A stretch of 64,000 bases of DNA, taken from Streptomyces griseosporeus. GTDB taxonomy: Bacteria > Actinomycetota > Actinomycetes > Streptomycetales > Streptomycetaceae. Location of the stretch: the NCBI RefSeq assembly GCF_014656055.1, contig NZ_BNBR01000002.1:623164-687163 (forward strand), given 5' to 3'. This document shows positions 1 to 8,426 of this stretch, piece after piece; within the stretch, counting starts at the first letter, position 1, and each line of letters starts with the position of its first letter. The notes under the pieces are model-generated. The model was given only the letters and a program-made list of their open reading frames with translations. It did no database searches and was not told the origin of the DNA. The translations under genes and the position numbers were made by a program.

Positions 1-943
1 CGGTGCCGCCGACGACGACCCGGCCGGAGCCGAGCAGGGCGGTGAGGCGGTCGAAGTGGCGCTCGTTGACGATACGGCCGTACGCGCCGGAGGTCTGCGG
101 GTCGGTGCCGTACACGTTCTTCACGGCGTCGGCGAGCCGGGGCTCCAGGGCGGCGGCGGTCGCCGGGTCGGTCAGGACGTAGTCGGGGGCCACGCAGGTC
201 TGGCCGGCGTTGAGGAACTTGCCGCGGACCAGCCGGTCGGCGACCACGTCGAGGTCGGCGGTCCCGTCGACGAACGCGGGTGACTTGCCGCCGAGTTCGA
301 GGGTGACCGGGGTGAGGTGCTCGGCGGCGGCGCGCATGACGACACGGCCGACGGTGCCGTTGCCGGTGTAGAAGATGTGGTCGAAGCGCTCGGCGAGCAG
401 CGCGGTGGTCTCGGGGATGCCGCCCTCGACGACGGCGACGGCCTCGGTGTCCAGGTAGGCCGGGATCAGCCGGGCGAGGGCCGCGGAGGTGGCGGGGGCC
501 AGCTCGCTGGGCTTGGCGACGACCGCGTTGCCGGCGGCGAGGGCGCCGACCAGGGGGGCGAGCAGCAGCTGGGCGGGGTAGTTCCAGGGCGCGATGACGA
601 GGACGACGCCGAGCGGGTCGTACCGGGTCCAGGCGGTGGCGTCGGTGCCGAGGTGGGCGGGGACCGGGGCGGGCTCCGGGCGCAGCCAGTCGTCGAGGTG
701 GTCGAGGGTGTGGTCGATCTCCCGGACGGTGAAGTCGATCTCGGTGCGGAAGGCCTCCGTGCGGCTCTTGCCGAGGTCGGCGTGGAGGGCGTCGGCCAGT
801 TCGTCGCCCTTCTCCGTGAGCATGCGGCGCAGGTCGCGCAGTTGGCCGGTGCGCCAGGCGACGGGCTGGGTGCGGCCGGTGCGGAAGGCGGCGCGGAGCC
901 GGGCGACGACGTCGGCGGGCTGTTCGGGGCTGGTGGCGGTCAC
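1..943 (-). CDS. Aldehyde dehydrogenase family protein (C-terminus cut by window edge)
   Basis: NAD(P)-dependent oxidation of an aldehyde to a carboxylic acid; substrate not predictable. The visible 314 codons begin with a GTG ([13 protein letters not shown]) preceded by a GTGAGG ribosome site. They contain the ALDH landmarks: [20 protein letters not shown] in the cofactor-binding region, the general-base Glu in [10 protein letters not shown] and the nucleophile Cys in NAGQTC. The short N-terminus and early [10 protein letters not shown] sequence resemble class-3/fatty-aldehyde type ALDHs rather than betaine-type ones. The remaining C-terminal part lies beyond base 1. It stands alone, with its promoter region in the AT-richer DNA to its right. 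Confidence 0.93.
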   Translation of the reverse strand, partial: MTATSPEQPADVVARLRAAFRTGRTQPVAWRTGQLRDLRRMLTEKGDELADALHADLGKSRTEAFRTEIDFTVREIDHTLDHLDDWLRPEPAPVPAHLGTDATAWTRYDPLGVVLVIAPWNYPAQLLLAPLVGALAAGNAVVAKPSELAPATSAALARLIPAYLDTEAVAVVEGGIPETTALLAERFDHIFYTGNGTVGRVVMRAAAEHLTPVTLELGGKSPAFVDGTADLDVVADRLVRGKFLNAGQTCVAPDYVLTDPATAAALEPRLADAVKNVYGTDPQTSGAYGRIVNERHFDRLTALLGSGRVVVGGT

Positions 944-999
944 GGTGCCTCACTGGGGGTGCGCGGGCGGGCGGCCCGGGACGAGCAGAAGCTACTGGA

Positions 1000-1007
1000 T
1001 GTATACA
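1000..1007. promoter_or_regulatory. TGTATACA palindrome upstream of the aldehyde dehydrogenase
   Basis: A perfect 8-bp palindrome lies in an unusually AT-rich pocket about 57 bp upstream of the dehydrogenase start. Sites of the form TGTATACA are typical of GntR (FadR-like) and some TetR operators. The regulator is not identified, so this is a candidate operator only. Confidence 0.3.
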
Positions 1008-1071
1008 CCAACATTTCATGGAGAGAAATATTCCGGGGGTGTCGGGCGACGCGTGGCCGGCGGGTCCGCCC

Positions 1072-2268
1072 TCACCGCCCCGCCACCTCCCGGCGCCGGC
1101 GCTCCAGCACCGTCCGCTCCGCCGCGCTCTCGGTGAGCCGGATCGCCGCGTCGTACTCCCGGGCCGCCTCGGTGGCGCGGCCGAGGCGGCGCAGCAGGTC
1201 GGCGCGGACGGCGTGGAAGACGTGGTAGTCGTCGAGGGCGAGGGCGTCCACCAGCTCCAGGGCGGCGGCCGGCCCGTCGACCTCGGCCACGGCGACGGCC
1301 CGGTTCAGGGCGACCACGGGACCGGGCGCGAGCGCGGTCAGCTGGTCGTACAGCCGCAGGATCTGCCGCCAGTCGGTGGCGTCGGCGGTCGGGGCGTCGC
1401 TGTGCACGGCGTTGATCGCGGCCTGGATCTGGTACGGGCCCGGTCGGCCGCGGCGCAGGCAGCGGCGGACGAGGTCCTGCCCCTCGGCGATCAGTGCGGC
1501 GTCCCAGCGGCCGCGGTCCTGTTCGGGCAGCGGCACGAGCGCGCCCCCGGCGTCGGTGCGGGCCGGGCGGCGGGACTCGGTGAGCAGCATCAGCGCGAGC
1601 AGTCCGGTCACCTCGGGCTCGTCCGGCATCAGCTCGGCGAGGAGCCGGCCGAGGCGGACGGCCTCGGCGCACAGACCGGGGTCCCCGGTGTAGCCCTCGT
1701 TGAAGATCAGGTACACGACCGCCAGGACGCCCTGGAGCCGGTCCGGCAGGTCGGCGTCGCGCGGTACCCGGTAGGGGATGCGGGCCTTGCGGATCTTCGC
1801 CTTGGCCCGTACCAGGCGCTGGGCCATGGTGGCCTCGGGCACCAGGAAGGCGCGGGCGATCTGGGCCGTGGTGAGGCCGCCGAGGAGGCGCAGGGTCAGC
1901 GCGACGCGGGCCTGCGGGGCCAGGGCGGGGTGGCAGCAGGTGAAGATCAGACGGAGCCGGTCGTCGCGCACGGGGCCCTCCTCGGGGGGCGGGTCCGGGG
2001 CGTGCAGCAGGGCCGCCTCGGCGTGCCGGGCGTCCCGGGTCGCCTCCCGGCGCAGCCGGTCGACGGCGCGGTTGCGGGCGGTGGTGATGATCCAGCCGGC
2101 GGGGCTCGGCGGCACCCCGGTCTCCGGCCACTTCCGCACGGCCGTGGTGAAGGCCTCCTGCACCGCTTCCTCGGCGAGGTCGATGTCGCCGAGGAAGCGG
2201 ACGAGGACGGCGACGGCACGGCCGTACTCCGCGCGGAAGACGGCCTCGATGTCGGCGGTACCGGTCAT
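1072..2268 (-). CDS. ECF42-type RNA polymerase sigma factor with C-terminal extension
   Basis: Sigma-70 family extracytoplasmic-function factor of 398 aa, about twice the length of a standard ECF. Region 2 is near residues 10-75 ([26 protein letters not shown], then [16 protein letters not shown]). Region 4 is near 110-165 ([31 protein letters not shown]). A long helical C-terminal extension follows ([11 protein letters not shown] onward). This architecture and the neighbouring DGPF protein are the hallmark of the ECF42 group, which uses a TPR-like C-terminal domain instead of an anti-sigma factor. It lies 19 bp downstream of the DGPF gene on the same strand, so the two are probably cotranscribed. 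Target promoters are not evident. Confidence 0.92.
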   Translation of the reverse strand: MTGTADIEAVFRAEYGRAVAVLVRFLGDIDLAEEAVQEAFTTAVRKWPETGVPPSPAGWIITTARNRAVDRLRREATRDARHAEAALLHAPDPPPEEGPVRDDRLRLIFTCCHPALAPQARVALTLRLLGGLTTAQIARAFLVPEATMAQRLVRAKAKIRKARIPYRVPRDADLPDRLQGVLAVVYLIFNEGYTGDPGLCAEAVRLGRLLAELMPDEPEVTGLLALMLLTESRRPARTDAGGALVPLPEQDRGRWDAALIAEGQDLVRRCLRRGRPGPYQIQAAINAVHSDAPTADATDWRQILRLYDQLTALAPGPVVALNRAVAVAEVDGPAAALELVDALALDDYHVFHAVRADLLRRLGRATEAAREYDAAIRLTESAAERTVLERRRREVAGR

Positions 2269-2287
2269 CGGGGCGGGCCCGTCGTCC

Positions 2288-2638
2288 TCAGTGCTCGTCG
2301 ACGAAGGGGCGGACCTCGATGGGCAGGGTGGTGGCGAGGGCCGCCTTGCGCCCCCAGTCCATCGCCTCGTCGAGGTCGGCGGCCCGGATCAGGCACAGCC
2401 CGGCCAGGTACTCCTTGCCCTCCGCGAAGGGCCCGTCGGTGACCAGGACGTCCCCGTCCTTCGGCCGCAGCATGGTGGCGGTCTCCGGGCCGTGCAGTCC
2501 GCCGGCGAAGACCCAGGCCCCGGCGTCGCGCAGCTCCTGGTTGAACTCCTCCACCTGGCGCATGATCCGCTCCAGCTCGGCCGGGGCGGGCCGCTCCTGG
2601 CCGGTGGGCTGGACAACGCTGAGCAGGTAGTACGTCAT
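2288..2638 (-). CDS. YciI-like DGPF-domain protein
   Basis: A 116-aa protein of the YCII/DGPF family, single domain over its whole length, with the family signature at [15 protein letters not shown] near residues 66-80. DGPF proteins are conserved partners of ECF42 sigma factors, but their biochemical role is not established. The start is well supported: AGGAGG lies just upstream of the ATG. It is the first gene of a two-gene operon with the sigma factor. Confidence 0.9.
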   Translation of the reverse strand: MTYYLLSVVQPTGQERPAPAELERIMRQVEEFNQELRDAGAWVFAGGLHGPETATMLRPKDGDVLVTDGPFAEGKEYLAGLCLIRAADLDEAMDWGRKAALATTLPIEVRPFVDEH

Positions 2639-2656
2639 GACGGCCTCCTGGGTGTC

Positions 2657-2679
2657 GTAGGTGCTCTCTCAGCTCCTAC
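2657..2679. promoter_or_regulatory. Imperfect inverted repeat in the ECF42/DGPF promoter region
   Basis: Arms GTAGGtGCT and AGCtCCTAC (8 of 9 positions pair) flank a 5-bp centre, 19 bp upstream of the DGPF start codon. The position suits an operator or the promoter of the operon. No family is assigned. Confidence 0.35.
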
Positions 2680-2769
2680 ACGAACGGCACCCCGGCGGAT
2701 CGACACCTCGCTCGACAGGATCGGGAGAATTTCGTCCCGGCCCGGCCCGCCGCCGTCCAGGGCCGAGGG

Positions 2770-2937
2770 TCAGTTCTCCTCGCCCGCCGGCACGACCACG
2801 AGGAAGGCGTCGGTGCGCAGGTCCATCACCACGGTCGCGGGGCGCCCCTCGGCCCGCAGCGCCGCCGCGCACTCCTCGGCGGGCCAGGATCCACGCGGCC
2901 CGCCCGCCGGGAATCGCTCCAGCACCTTCTCACCCAT
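2770..2937 (-). CDS. Small conserved-looking protein of unknown function (55 aa)
   Basis: Not recognised as a named family. The 55-aa product (MGEKVLERFPAGG..., ending VVVPAGEEN) is balanced in composition, with alternating hydrophobic stretches (ATVVMDLRTDAFLVVVP) that suggest a small beta-containing fold. The ATG is preceded by GGAGG 11 nt upstream. An in-frame GTG four codons earlier is also possible. It is a single gene between the DGPF operon and a divergently transcribed SDR gene. Confidence 0.6.
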   Translation of the reverse strand: MGEKVLERFPAGGPRGSWPAEECAAALRAEGRPATVVMDLRTDAFLVVVPAGEEN

Positions 2938-3001
2938 GACAGCAGTCACCTCCGCAGTGCTCACCGGCTCGGCGCCGGGTCTTCTTCCGTCCTTTCCACG
3001 T

Positions 3002-3019
3002 GCCCCGCTTCGGCGGGGC
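3002..3019. other. UUCG-type hairpin in the 2.9-3.2 kb intergenic region
   Basis: GCCCCGC and GCGGGGC form a perfect 7-bp stem around a TTCG tetraloop, between two divergently transcribed genes and 138 bp upstream of the SDR start. There is no T-run, so it is more likely a 5'-UTR structure or a read-through block than a canonical terminator. Confidence 0.35.
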
Positions 3020-3157
3020 CATGTCCTGCCGGTCCCCCTCGGGAAGCGGCGGCCCCGACGCGGTGGCCGGGACGCGGCCGAGCGGGTGCCGTACGCATCC
3101 GGCGGGCCCTGTGGCGGGGAAGTCATCAGGGAACGACCGGGACGAAAGGTGCGACGG

Positions 3158-4687
3158 ATGCGCGGTGACGAGCCGGACGCGGGGCTGACCTGTCTGGTGA
3201 CCGGGGCGACCGGGTACATCGGGGGCCGGCTGGTGCCGGAGCTGCTGGACGCCGGGCACCGGGTGCGCTGCCTGGCGCGCTCCCCCGGCAAGCTCCGCGA
3301 CCATCCCTGGGCGGGCCGGGCCGAGGTGGTACGGGGGGACGTCACCGACGCGGACTCGGTGGCCGACGCGATGCGCGGCGTGGACGTCGCCTACTACCTG
3401 GTGCACGCCCTGGGCACGGGCGGGGAGTTCGAGGAGACCGACCGCAGGGCCGCCCGGATCTTCGGTGAGCGGGCGCGGGCCGCGGGCGTGCGGCGCATCG
3501 TCTACCTGGGCGGTCTGACCCCCGCCGGGGTGCCCGAGGAGCGGCTGTCGCCGCATCTGCGCTCGCGCGCCGAGGTCGGCCGCATCCTGCTGGGCAGCGG
3601 GGTGCCGACGGCCGTGCTGCGGGCGGCGGTGGTGATCGGCTCGGGCTCGGCCTCGTTCGAGATGCTGCGCTACCTCACCGAGCGGCTGCCGGTGATGGTG
3701 ACGCCGAGCTGGGTGCACACGCGCATCCAGCCCGTCGCGGTCCGGGACGTGCTGCGGCTGCTGGTGGGCTGTGCCCGGCTGCCGGCCGACGTCAGCCGGG
3801 CGTTCGACATCGGCGGCCCGGACGTCCTGACGTACCGCGAGATGATGGTCCGCTACGCCGCCGTCGCCGGCCTCCCGCGCCGGGTGATCCTGTCCGTCCC
3901 GGTGCTCACCCCGGGCCTGTCCAGCCACTGGGTCGGCCTCGTCACGCCGGTGCCGGCGTCGATCGCCCGCCCGCTGACCGAGTCGCTCCGGCACGAGGTG
4001 GTCTGCCGCGAGCACGACATCGCCCGGTACGTGCCGGACCCGCCGGGGCATCCGGTCGGCTTCGACGAGGCGGTCCGGCTGGCGCTGCAGCGCGTGAGAG
4101 AGGCACAGGTCGCCACGCGCTGGTCGTCCGCCTCGGTGCCCGGCGCGCCCAGCGACCCGCTGCCCACCGACCCCGACTGGGCGGGCGGCAGCCTGTACAC
4201 CGACCGGCGGGAACGCACCGTCGACGCCTCGCCGGAGGCGCTGTGGCGGGTGATCGAGGGGATCGGCGGCGACAACGGCTGGTACTCCTTCCCGCTCGCC
4301 TGGGCGGTCCGCGGCTGGCTGGACCGGCTGGTGGGCGGGGTCGGCCTGCGGCGCGGGCGGCGTGACGCGCACCGGCTGCGGGTGGGTGACTCGCTGGACT
4401 TCTGGCGGGTCGAGGAGATCGAGCCGGGCCGGCTGCTGCGGCTGCGCGCCGAGATGCGGCTGCCGGGCCTGGCCTGGCTGGAGATGTACGCCGGCACGGA
4501 CGCCGAGGGGCGGACACGGTACCGGCAGCGCGCCCTGTTCCACCCGCGCGGCCTGCTGGGGCACGCCTACTGGTGGAGCGTCTCCCCCTTCCACGCGGTC
4601 GTGTTCGGCGGCATGGCCCGCAACATCGCGCTGGCGGCGGCGCGGACACCGGTGAGCGGGGAGCACGCGGACGCGGGCGCCCGGTGA
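3158..4687 (+). CDS. SDR (NmrA-like) / DUF2867 fusion protein
   Basis: A 509-aa two-part protein. Residues 1-330 form an atypical short-chain dehydrogenase/reductase Rossmann domain: TGATGYIGGRLVPELL is the glycine-rich nucleotide site, followed by GDVTDADSVADAMRGVD and YYLVHALG. The C-terminal 180 residues (TDRRERTVDASPEALWRVIEGIGGDNGWYSFPLAW...) match the DUF2867 START/SRPBCC-like fold. The family is annotated as NAD-binding oxidoreductase, with no known substrate. The ATG follows GAAAGG at a good spacing. It is followed after 95 bp by the photolyase gene in the same direction; Streptomyces often places such genes together in photoprotection clusters, so cotranscription is plausible. Confidence 0.88.
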   Translation: MRGDEPDAGLTCLVTGATGYIGGRLVPELLDAGHRVRCLARSPGKLRDHPWAGRAEVVRGDVTDADSVADAMRGVDVAYYLVHALGTGGEFEETDRRAARIFGERARAAGVRRIVYLGGLTPAGVPEERLSPHLRSRAEVGRILLGSGVPTAVLRAAVVIGSGSASFEMLRYLTERLPVMVTPSWVHTRIQPVAVRDVLRLLVGCARLPADVSRAFDIGGPDVLTYREMMVRYAAVAGLPRRVILSVPVLTPGLSSHWVGLVTPVPASIARPLTESLRHEVVCREHDIARYVPDPPGHPVGFDEAVRLALQRVREAQVATRWSSASVPGAPSDPLPTDPDWAGGSLYTDRRERTVDASPEALWRVIEGIGGDNGWYSFPLAWAVRGWLDRLVGGVGLRRGRRDAHRLRVGDSLDFWRVEEIEPGRLLRLRAEMRLPGLAWLEMYAGTDAEGRTRYRQRALFHPRGLLGHAYWWSVSPFHAVVFGGMARNIALAAARTPVSGEHADAGAR

Positions 4688-4782
4688 ACGACCTCCCGGC
4701 GCGGACACCCCGCCCTCTCGCCACCCACCCCGGCACACGACACCGCCGCCCGCCGCCGACCCGCACTCCCCGGAGCCCCGCC

Positions 4783-6174
4783 ATGAACGTCTCGGTCGTC
4801 GTCTTCACCTCCGACCTGCGGCTGTACGACCATCCCCCGCTGCGGGCCGCGCTCGACGGACGGCGGTCGGTGGTGCCGCTGTTCGTGCGGGACGCGGCCG
4901 TGGACCGGGCCGGGTTCGCCGCGCCCAACCGGCTGGCCTTCCTCGCCGACTGCCTGCGCGATCTGGACGAGGGGCTGCGCGAGCGCGGCGGCCGGCTGGT
5001 GGTGCGGTCCGGTGACACCGTCGAGGAGGTGTGCCGGGTGGCCGCCGAGACCGACGCCGACGAGGTGCACCTGGCCGCCGAGGCCTCGGCCTTCGCCCAG
5101 CGGCGCGAACGGCGGCTGCGCCGCGCCCTGGAGGCGGAGGGGCGGCGGCTGCACGTGCACGACGCGGTGACCACGGCGGTACCTCCGGGCGCGGTGACGC
5201 CGGCCTCCACGGACCACTTCGCCGTCTTCACGCCGTACTTCCGCCACTGGTCGCGGCAGGCGCTGCGCCGCCCGCTCGCCGCACCCCGCGCGGTACCGGT
5301 GCCGGACGGGGTCGTTTCCGAGCCGCTGCCGTCCCGCGACGGGCTGTCCGGGCTGTCGCCCGCGCTCGCGCCGGGCGGGGAGAGTGAGGGCCGCGCGCGG
5401 CTGGCAGCGTGGCTGCGGTCGGGTGCCGCGGCGTACGCGGACCGCCACGACGACCTGGCGGGCGACGCCACCTCCCGCCTGTCGCCGCATCTGCACTTCG
5501 GGACGCTGTCGCCCGTCGAGGTCGTGCACCGGGCGCGCCGCGCGGGCGGCCCGGGCGCCGAGGCGTTCGTACGGCAGCTGGCCTGGCGCGACTTCCACCG
5601 TCAGGTCCTCGCCGCTCGCCCGGCGGCGGCGCACGCCGACTACCGCACCCGCGGCGACCGGTGGCGGTCGGGCCCTGCCGCGGCGGCGGACGCCGAGGCG
5701 TGGCGACAGGGCCGTACCGGCCACCCGATCGTGGACGCGGCGATGCGGCAGCTGCTGCACGAGGGCTGGCTGCACAACCGCGGCCGCCTGCTGGCGGCGA
5801 GCTTCCTCAGCAAGACGCTGTACATCGACTGGCGGGTGGGCGCCGAGCACTTCCTGCGCTGGCTGGTGGACGGCGACCTCGCCAACAACCAGCTGAACTG
5901 GCAGTGGGTGGCGGGCACGGGGACCGACACCCGCCCCCACCGCGTCCTCAGCCCGCTCGCGCAGGCCCGGCGCTACGACCCCGACGGCGCCTACGTACGG
6001 CGGTGGGTGCCGGAGCTGGCCGACGCCGCGGACGCGGTCGGCGCCACCCGCGCCGCGGTCCACGAGCCGTGGAAGCTGCCCGAGCGCGTGCGGTCGGCGT
6101 CGGGCTACCCCGACCCGATCGTGGACCTGGCGGAGGGACTGGCCCGCTTCAGACGGGCCCGGGGCCTGGACTGA
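4783..6174 (+). CDS. phr: Deoxyribodipyrimidine photolyase (cryptochrome/photolyase family)
   Basis: Light-driven repair of cyclobutane pyrimidine dimers using FADH-. The 463-aa protein has the N-terminal antenna-chromophore Rossmann domain (VVVFTSDLRLYDHPPLRAAL). The C-terminal FAD-binding helical domain contains GRLLAASFLSKTLYIDWRVG, NNQLNWQWVAGTGTDTRP and the QARRYDPDGAYVRRWVPEL tail typical of class I photolyases. Length is normal (about 460-480). The gene ends by overlapping the 3' end of the B12-MerR regulator by 26 bp, convergently. Closeness to a LitR-like regulator and an ECF factor supports light-inducible expression, as known for Streptomyces phr genes; this is inferred. Confidence 0.95.
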   Translation: MNVSVVVFTSDLRLYDHPPLRAALDGRRSVVPLFVRDAAVDRAGFAAPNRLAFLADCLRDLDEGLRERGGRLVVRSGDTVEEVCRVAAETDADEVHLAAEASAFAQRRERRLRRALEAEGRRLHVHDAVTTAVPPGAVTPASTDHFAVFTPYFRHWSRQALRRPLAAPRAVPVPDGVVSEPLPSRDGLSGLSPALAPGGESEGRARLAAWLRSGAAAYADRHDDLAGDATSRLSPHLHFGTLSPVEVVHRARRAGGPGAEAFVRQLAWRDFHRQVLAARPAAAHADYRTRGDRWRSGPAAAADAEAWRQGRTGHPIVDAAMRQLLHEGWLHNRGRLLAASFLSKTLYIDWRVGAEHFLRWLVDGDLANNQLNWQWVAGTGTDTRPHRVLSPLAQARRYDPDGAYVRRWVPELADAADAVGATRAAVHEPWKLPERVRSASGYPDPIVDLAEGLARFRRARGLD

Positions 6175-7144
6175 CCCCCGTCCCCGCGAGGAGCCGCAAC
6201 GCCTCCTGGAGCGACGGCGGTCGGAGCATGCCGGGGGCGGACCGCCCGGCCCAGCCGGGGCCGCCCAGCACGACCTGCGGCTGCCGGCGCGCGCCCTTCA
6301 TCCCCCACTCGGCACCGGCGACGTGCCGGGCCAGCGCCGGGCTGGCGCCGGAGCGGGCCTGCGCCCACAGCACGACGGCCGACGGGCCGAGCCGCCGGAC
6401 GGCCGCGGTCAGTGCCTCGGCGGGCACGGCGGCGCCGAACATCCTCACGGGCACACCGAGTTGGCACAGCCCGGCGTGCAGCGCCTCCAGCGGCAGGGTG
6501 TGCTGTTCGCCGGGCACGCAGGCCAGCAGCACGGGCCCGGGAGCGAGGCCGCCGTACGGGACGGCGGGACGGGTGCAGCGGCGCAGCGCGGTGGACACGT
6601 GCCAGGACAGCAGGTGCTCCACCTCGACGTAACGGTCGCCGGAGGACGCCCACTTGCGGCCCACGGCGTGCAGGGTGGGGACCATCACCTCCTGCCAGGC
6701 GACGACGAGGCCGTGTTCCTCGACCGCCGCGGCGAGCAGGTCCTCGACCGCGGGCGCGTCGAGCCGTACGGCCGCGCGGGCCAGGCCCCGGCACTCCTGG
6801 CGGACGTCGCCGAGGGGCAGTGCGCCGGCCGCCCGGGAACCGGACGTGGCGGGACGCTCCGGCGCGGGTGCCCCGTCCGCGCCCGCCCTGGCCGCGCGGG
6901 CCGCCTCGGCGGGCGGGATGCCCTGCGACGTCAGCCGGCACATGTTCTCCAGGACCGCCACGTCGCGCGGCGACCAGCGGCGGTGCCGGCCTGTGCCGCG
7001 GACCTGCGGGCCGATGCCGTAGCGGCGGTCCCAGGACCGCAGAGTGGTGGGCGAGACGCCCAGGCGGCGGGCGACCGCGCCGGTGGTCAGCGCGGTGTCG
7101 TCGGATCCGGGGAGGTGTTCCGCCCCGTCCGCGGTGGGATCCAT
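6149..7144 (-). CDS. MerR-family regulator with cobalamin-binding domain (LitR/CarH-like)
   Basis: A 331-aa regulator. The N-terminal MerR helix-turn-helix is ALTTGAVARRLGVSPTTLRSWDRRYG. A B12 module follows, consisting of a four-helix cap (KWASSGDRYVEVEH, a W-x10-EH variant of the W-x9-EH cap motif) and a Rossmann-like domain. The Rossmann part carries GEQHTLP, corresponding to the E-x-H-x-x-G cobalamin lower-ligand motif with Pro in place of Gly. Proteins of this class (LitR, CarH) repress genes in the dark using adenosylcobalamin and release DNA on illumination. The start is taken at MDPTADG; an in-frame TTG eight codons earlier is possible. It is divergent from an ECF sigma gene and convergent with photolyase, the context expected for a photoreceptor. 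Confidence 0.87.
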   Translation of the reverse strand: MDPTADGAEHLPGSDDTALTTGAVARRLGVSPTTLRSWDRRYGIGPQVRGTGRHRRWSPRDVAVLENMCRLTSQGIPPAEAARAARAGADGAPAPERPATSGSRAAGALPLGDVRQECRGLARAAVRLDAPAVEDLLAAAVEEHGLVVAWQEVMVPTLHAVGRKWASSGDRYVEVEHLLSWHVSTALRRCTRPAVPYGGLAPGPVLLACVPGEQHTLPLEALHAGLCQLGVPVRMFGAAVPAEALTAAVRRLGPSAVVLWAQARSGASPALARHVAGAEWGMKGARRQPQVVLGGPGWAGRSAPGMLRPPSLQEALRLLAGTGVSPGPGPV

Positions 7145-7245
7145 ACCGTCGACTCTACCGCTGCACAAACGATGCGAGTTGATCGGGCCCGTCGGCCGCT
7201 TCGACGATGGCCGTACTGGTTTCCCGCGAGTGAGGAGCGGTCGTC

Positions 7246-7821
7246 ATGGTCAGCGATGCGAGCGCCGTCGACGAGGAGCTGGCCCTCGGTCTGCTGGCCG
7301 GTGACGAGGCGAGTCTGGCGGGGGCGTATCACCGCTGGTCGCCGCTGGTCCACACGCTGGCCCGGCGCTCCCTGGGCGACGCCGTCGAGGCCGAGGACGT
7401 CACCCAGCAGGTGTTCCTCGGCGTGTGGCGGGGCCGCTCGACGTACCGGCCCGAGCGGGGCGCGCTGCCGGGGTGGATCGTCGGGATCACCCGGCGCAGG
7501 ATCGCCGACGCGCTGGCCGCCCGGACGCGGCGCGGCGACCTCCTGGCCGCGGCCGGGGCGGAGCTCGCGCTCGCCGAGCCGGCCGCGGGGCGCCCGGAGG
7601 CCGCGCTCGACCGGGTGCTCGTCCGGCGAGAGCTGGCCAGGCTGCCCGCACCGCAGCGGCGCGTCCTGCACCTGGCCTTCTACGAGGACCTGTCCCAGAC
7701 CCAGATCGCGGAGCGCACCGGCTGGCCGCTGGGCACGGTGAAGAGCCACGCCCGGCGCGGACTGCACCGTTTGCGCACCTCTCTGACCACTACACATAAG
7801 GATGAAATAAGCGCAAAATAA
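7246..7821 (+). CDS. ECF RNA polymerase sigma factor (possible light-response sigma)
   Basis: A 191-aa sigma-70 family factor. Region 2 is YHRWSPLVHTLARRSLGDAVEAEDVTQQVF followed by GWIVGITRRRIADAL; region 4 is LPAPQRRVLHLAFYEDLSQTQIAERTGWPLGTVKSHARRGLHRLR. GAGGAGCGG precedes the ATG. No anti-sigma gene is adjacent. It is transcribed divergently from the LitR-like gene across a 101-bp shared promoter region. In S. coelicolor LitR activates the ECF factor LitS, which transcribes carotenoid genes; this gene is a reasonable LitS counterpart, but the assignment rests on context only. The last codons are AT-rich and include ATA, rare in this genome. Confidence 0.9.
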   Translation: MVSDASAVDEELALGLLAGDEASLAGAYHRWSPLVHTLARRSLGDAVEAEDVTQQVFLGVWRGRSTYRPERGALPGWIVGITRRRIADALAARTRRGDLLAAAGAELALAEPAAGRPEAALDRVLVRRELARLPAPQRRVLHLAFYEDLSQTQIAERTGWPLGTVKSHARRGLHRLRTSLTTTHKDEISAK

Positions 7822-7837
7822 GGGTGCGCGGCGCTTA
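7808..7837. promoter_or_regulatory. Inverted repeat spanning the sigma-factor stop codon
   Basis: TAAGCGC and GCGCTTA form perfect 7-bp arms around a 16-bp centre. The repeat overlaps the AT-rich end of the ECF gene and lies about 50 bp upstream of the SPW-repeat gene. It could be an operator/promoter for that gene or an RNA hairpin between the two coding regions. Confidence 0.35.
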
Positions 7838-7886
7838 CCGCACACCGCACCAGACGCGGTCGGCCTGCAGTCGAAGGAGACGAGTC

Positions 7887-8327
7887 ATGGCCAACGTCTC
7901 GCACGGCAGAGGTGACATCACCACTCACCCGGACGTCTCCGAGATGCGGGAACGCTACGCCCGCATGCTCGGCGGTCGTGATGTGGCGCTGGTGGACGGG
8001 CCGGTGTTCCTTCTCGGCCTGTACTGCGCCGTTTCCCCGTGGGTGGTCCACTACACGACCAGCCAGCCCGCGCTCGTGACGCACAACCTCATCGTCGGCA
8101 TCGCGATCGGCCTGCTGGCTCTCGGGTTCACCGCGGCGCCCGAGCGCATGTACGGCCTGAGCTGGGCCATGTGCGCCCTGGGCGTGTGGATGATCATCGC
8201 TCCGTGGATCGTCGGCGACAGCCCGGACACGGGTGTCGTCCTGAACAACATCGTCATCGGCGCCCTGGCCGTGCTCCTGGGGGCGATGTGCGCCGTCACG
8301 GCGGCCCGGAGCGCTCCGCGGCCGTAG
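7887..8327 (+). CDS. SPW-repeat integral membrane protein
   Basis: A 146-aa membrane protein with four predicted hydrophobic segments arranged as two repeats. Each repeat ends in a Ser/Ala-Pro-Trp motif: CAVSPWVVHY near residue 55 and MIIAPWIVG near residue 105. This is the SPW repeat family, small bacterial membrane proteins of unknown role often found next to sigma factors. GAAGGAG lies at good spacing before the ATG. It is 65 bp downstream of the ECF sigma gene, the same orientation, and could be in its regulon or operon. Confidence 0.85.
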   Translation: MANVSHGRGDITTHPDVSEMRERYARMLGGRDVALVDGPVFLLGLYCAVSPWVVHYTTSQPALVTHNLIVGIAIGLLALGFTAAPERMYGLSWAMCALGVWMIIAPWIVGDSPDTGVVLNNIVIGALAVLLGAMCAVTAARSAPRP

Positions 8328-8356
8328 GGACACCACGGCATCGGGAAAGGAGACAC

Positions 8357-8388
8357 GGGCCGGTCCACGCGTGCGGACCGGCCCTTTT
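8357..8388 (+). terminator. Rho-independent terminator
   Basis: A perfect 10-bp stem GGGCCGGTCC / GGACCGGCCC around an 8-nt loop, followed directly by TTTT. It lies 30 bp after the SPW gene and 39 bp before the end of the convergent secreted-protein gene. Confidence 0.9.
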
Positions 8389-8426
8389 CACGCAGCCCGG
8401 GAAGGCATGGGGCCCTCCCGGGTCGC

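Noticed and set aside
2930..4738. Long minus-strand frame opposite the SDR/DUF2867 gene
   Set aside because: The product is His/Arg/Pro-rich without any domain, and the opposite strand encodes a clear Rossmann protein with a ribosome site.
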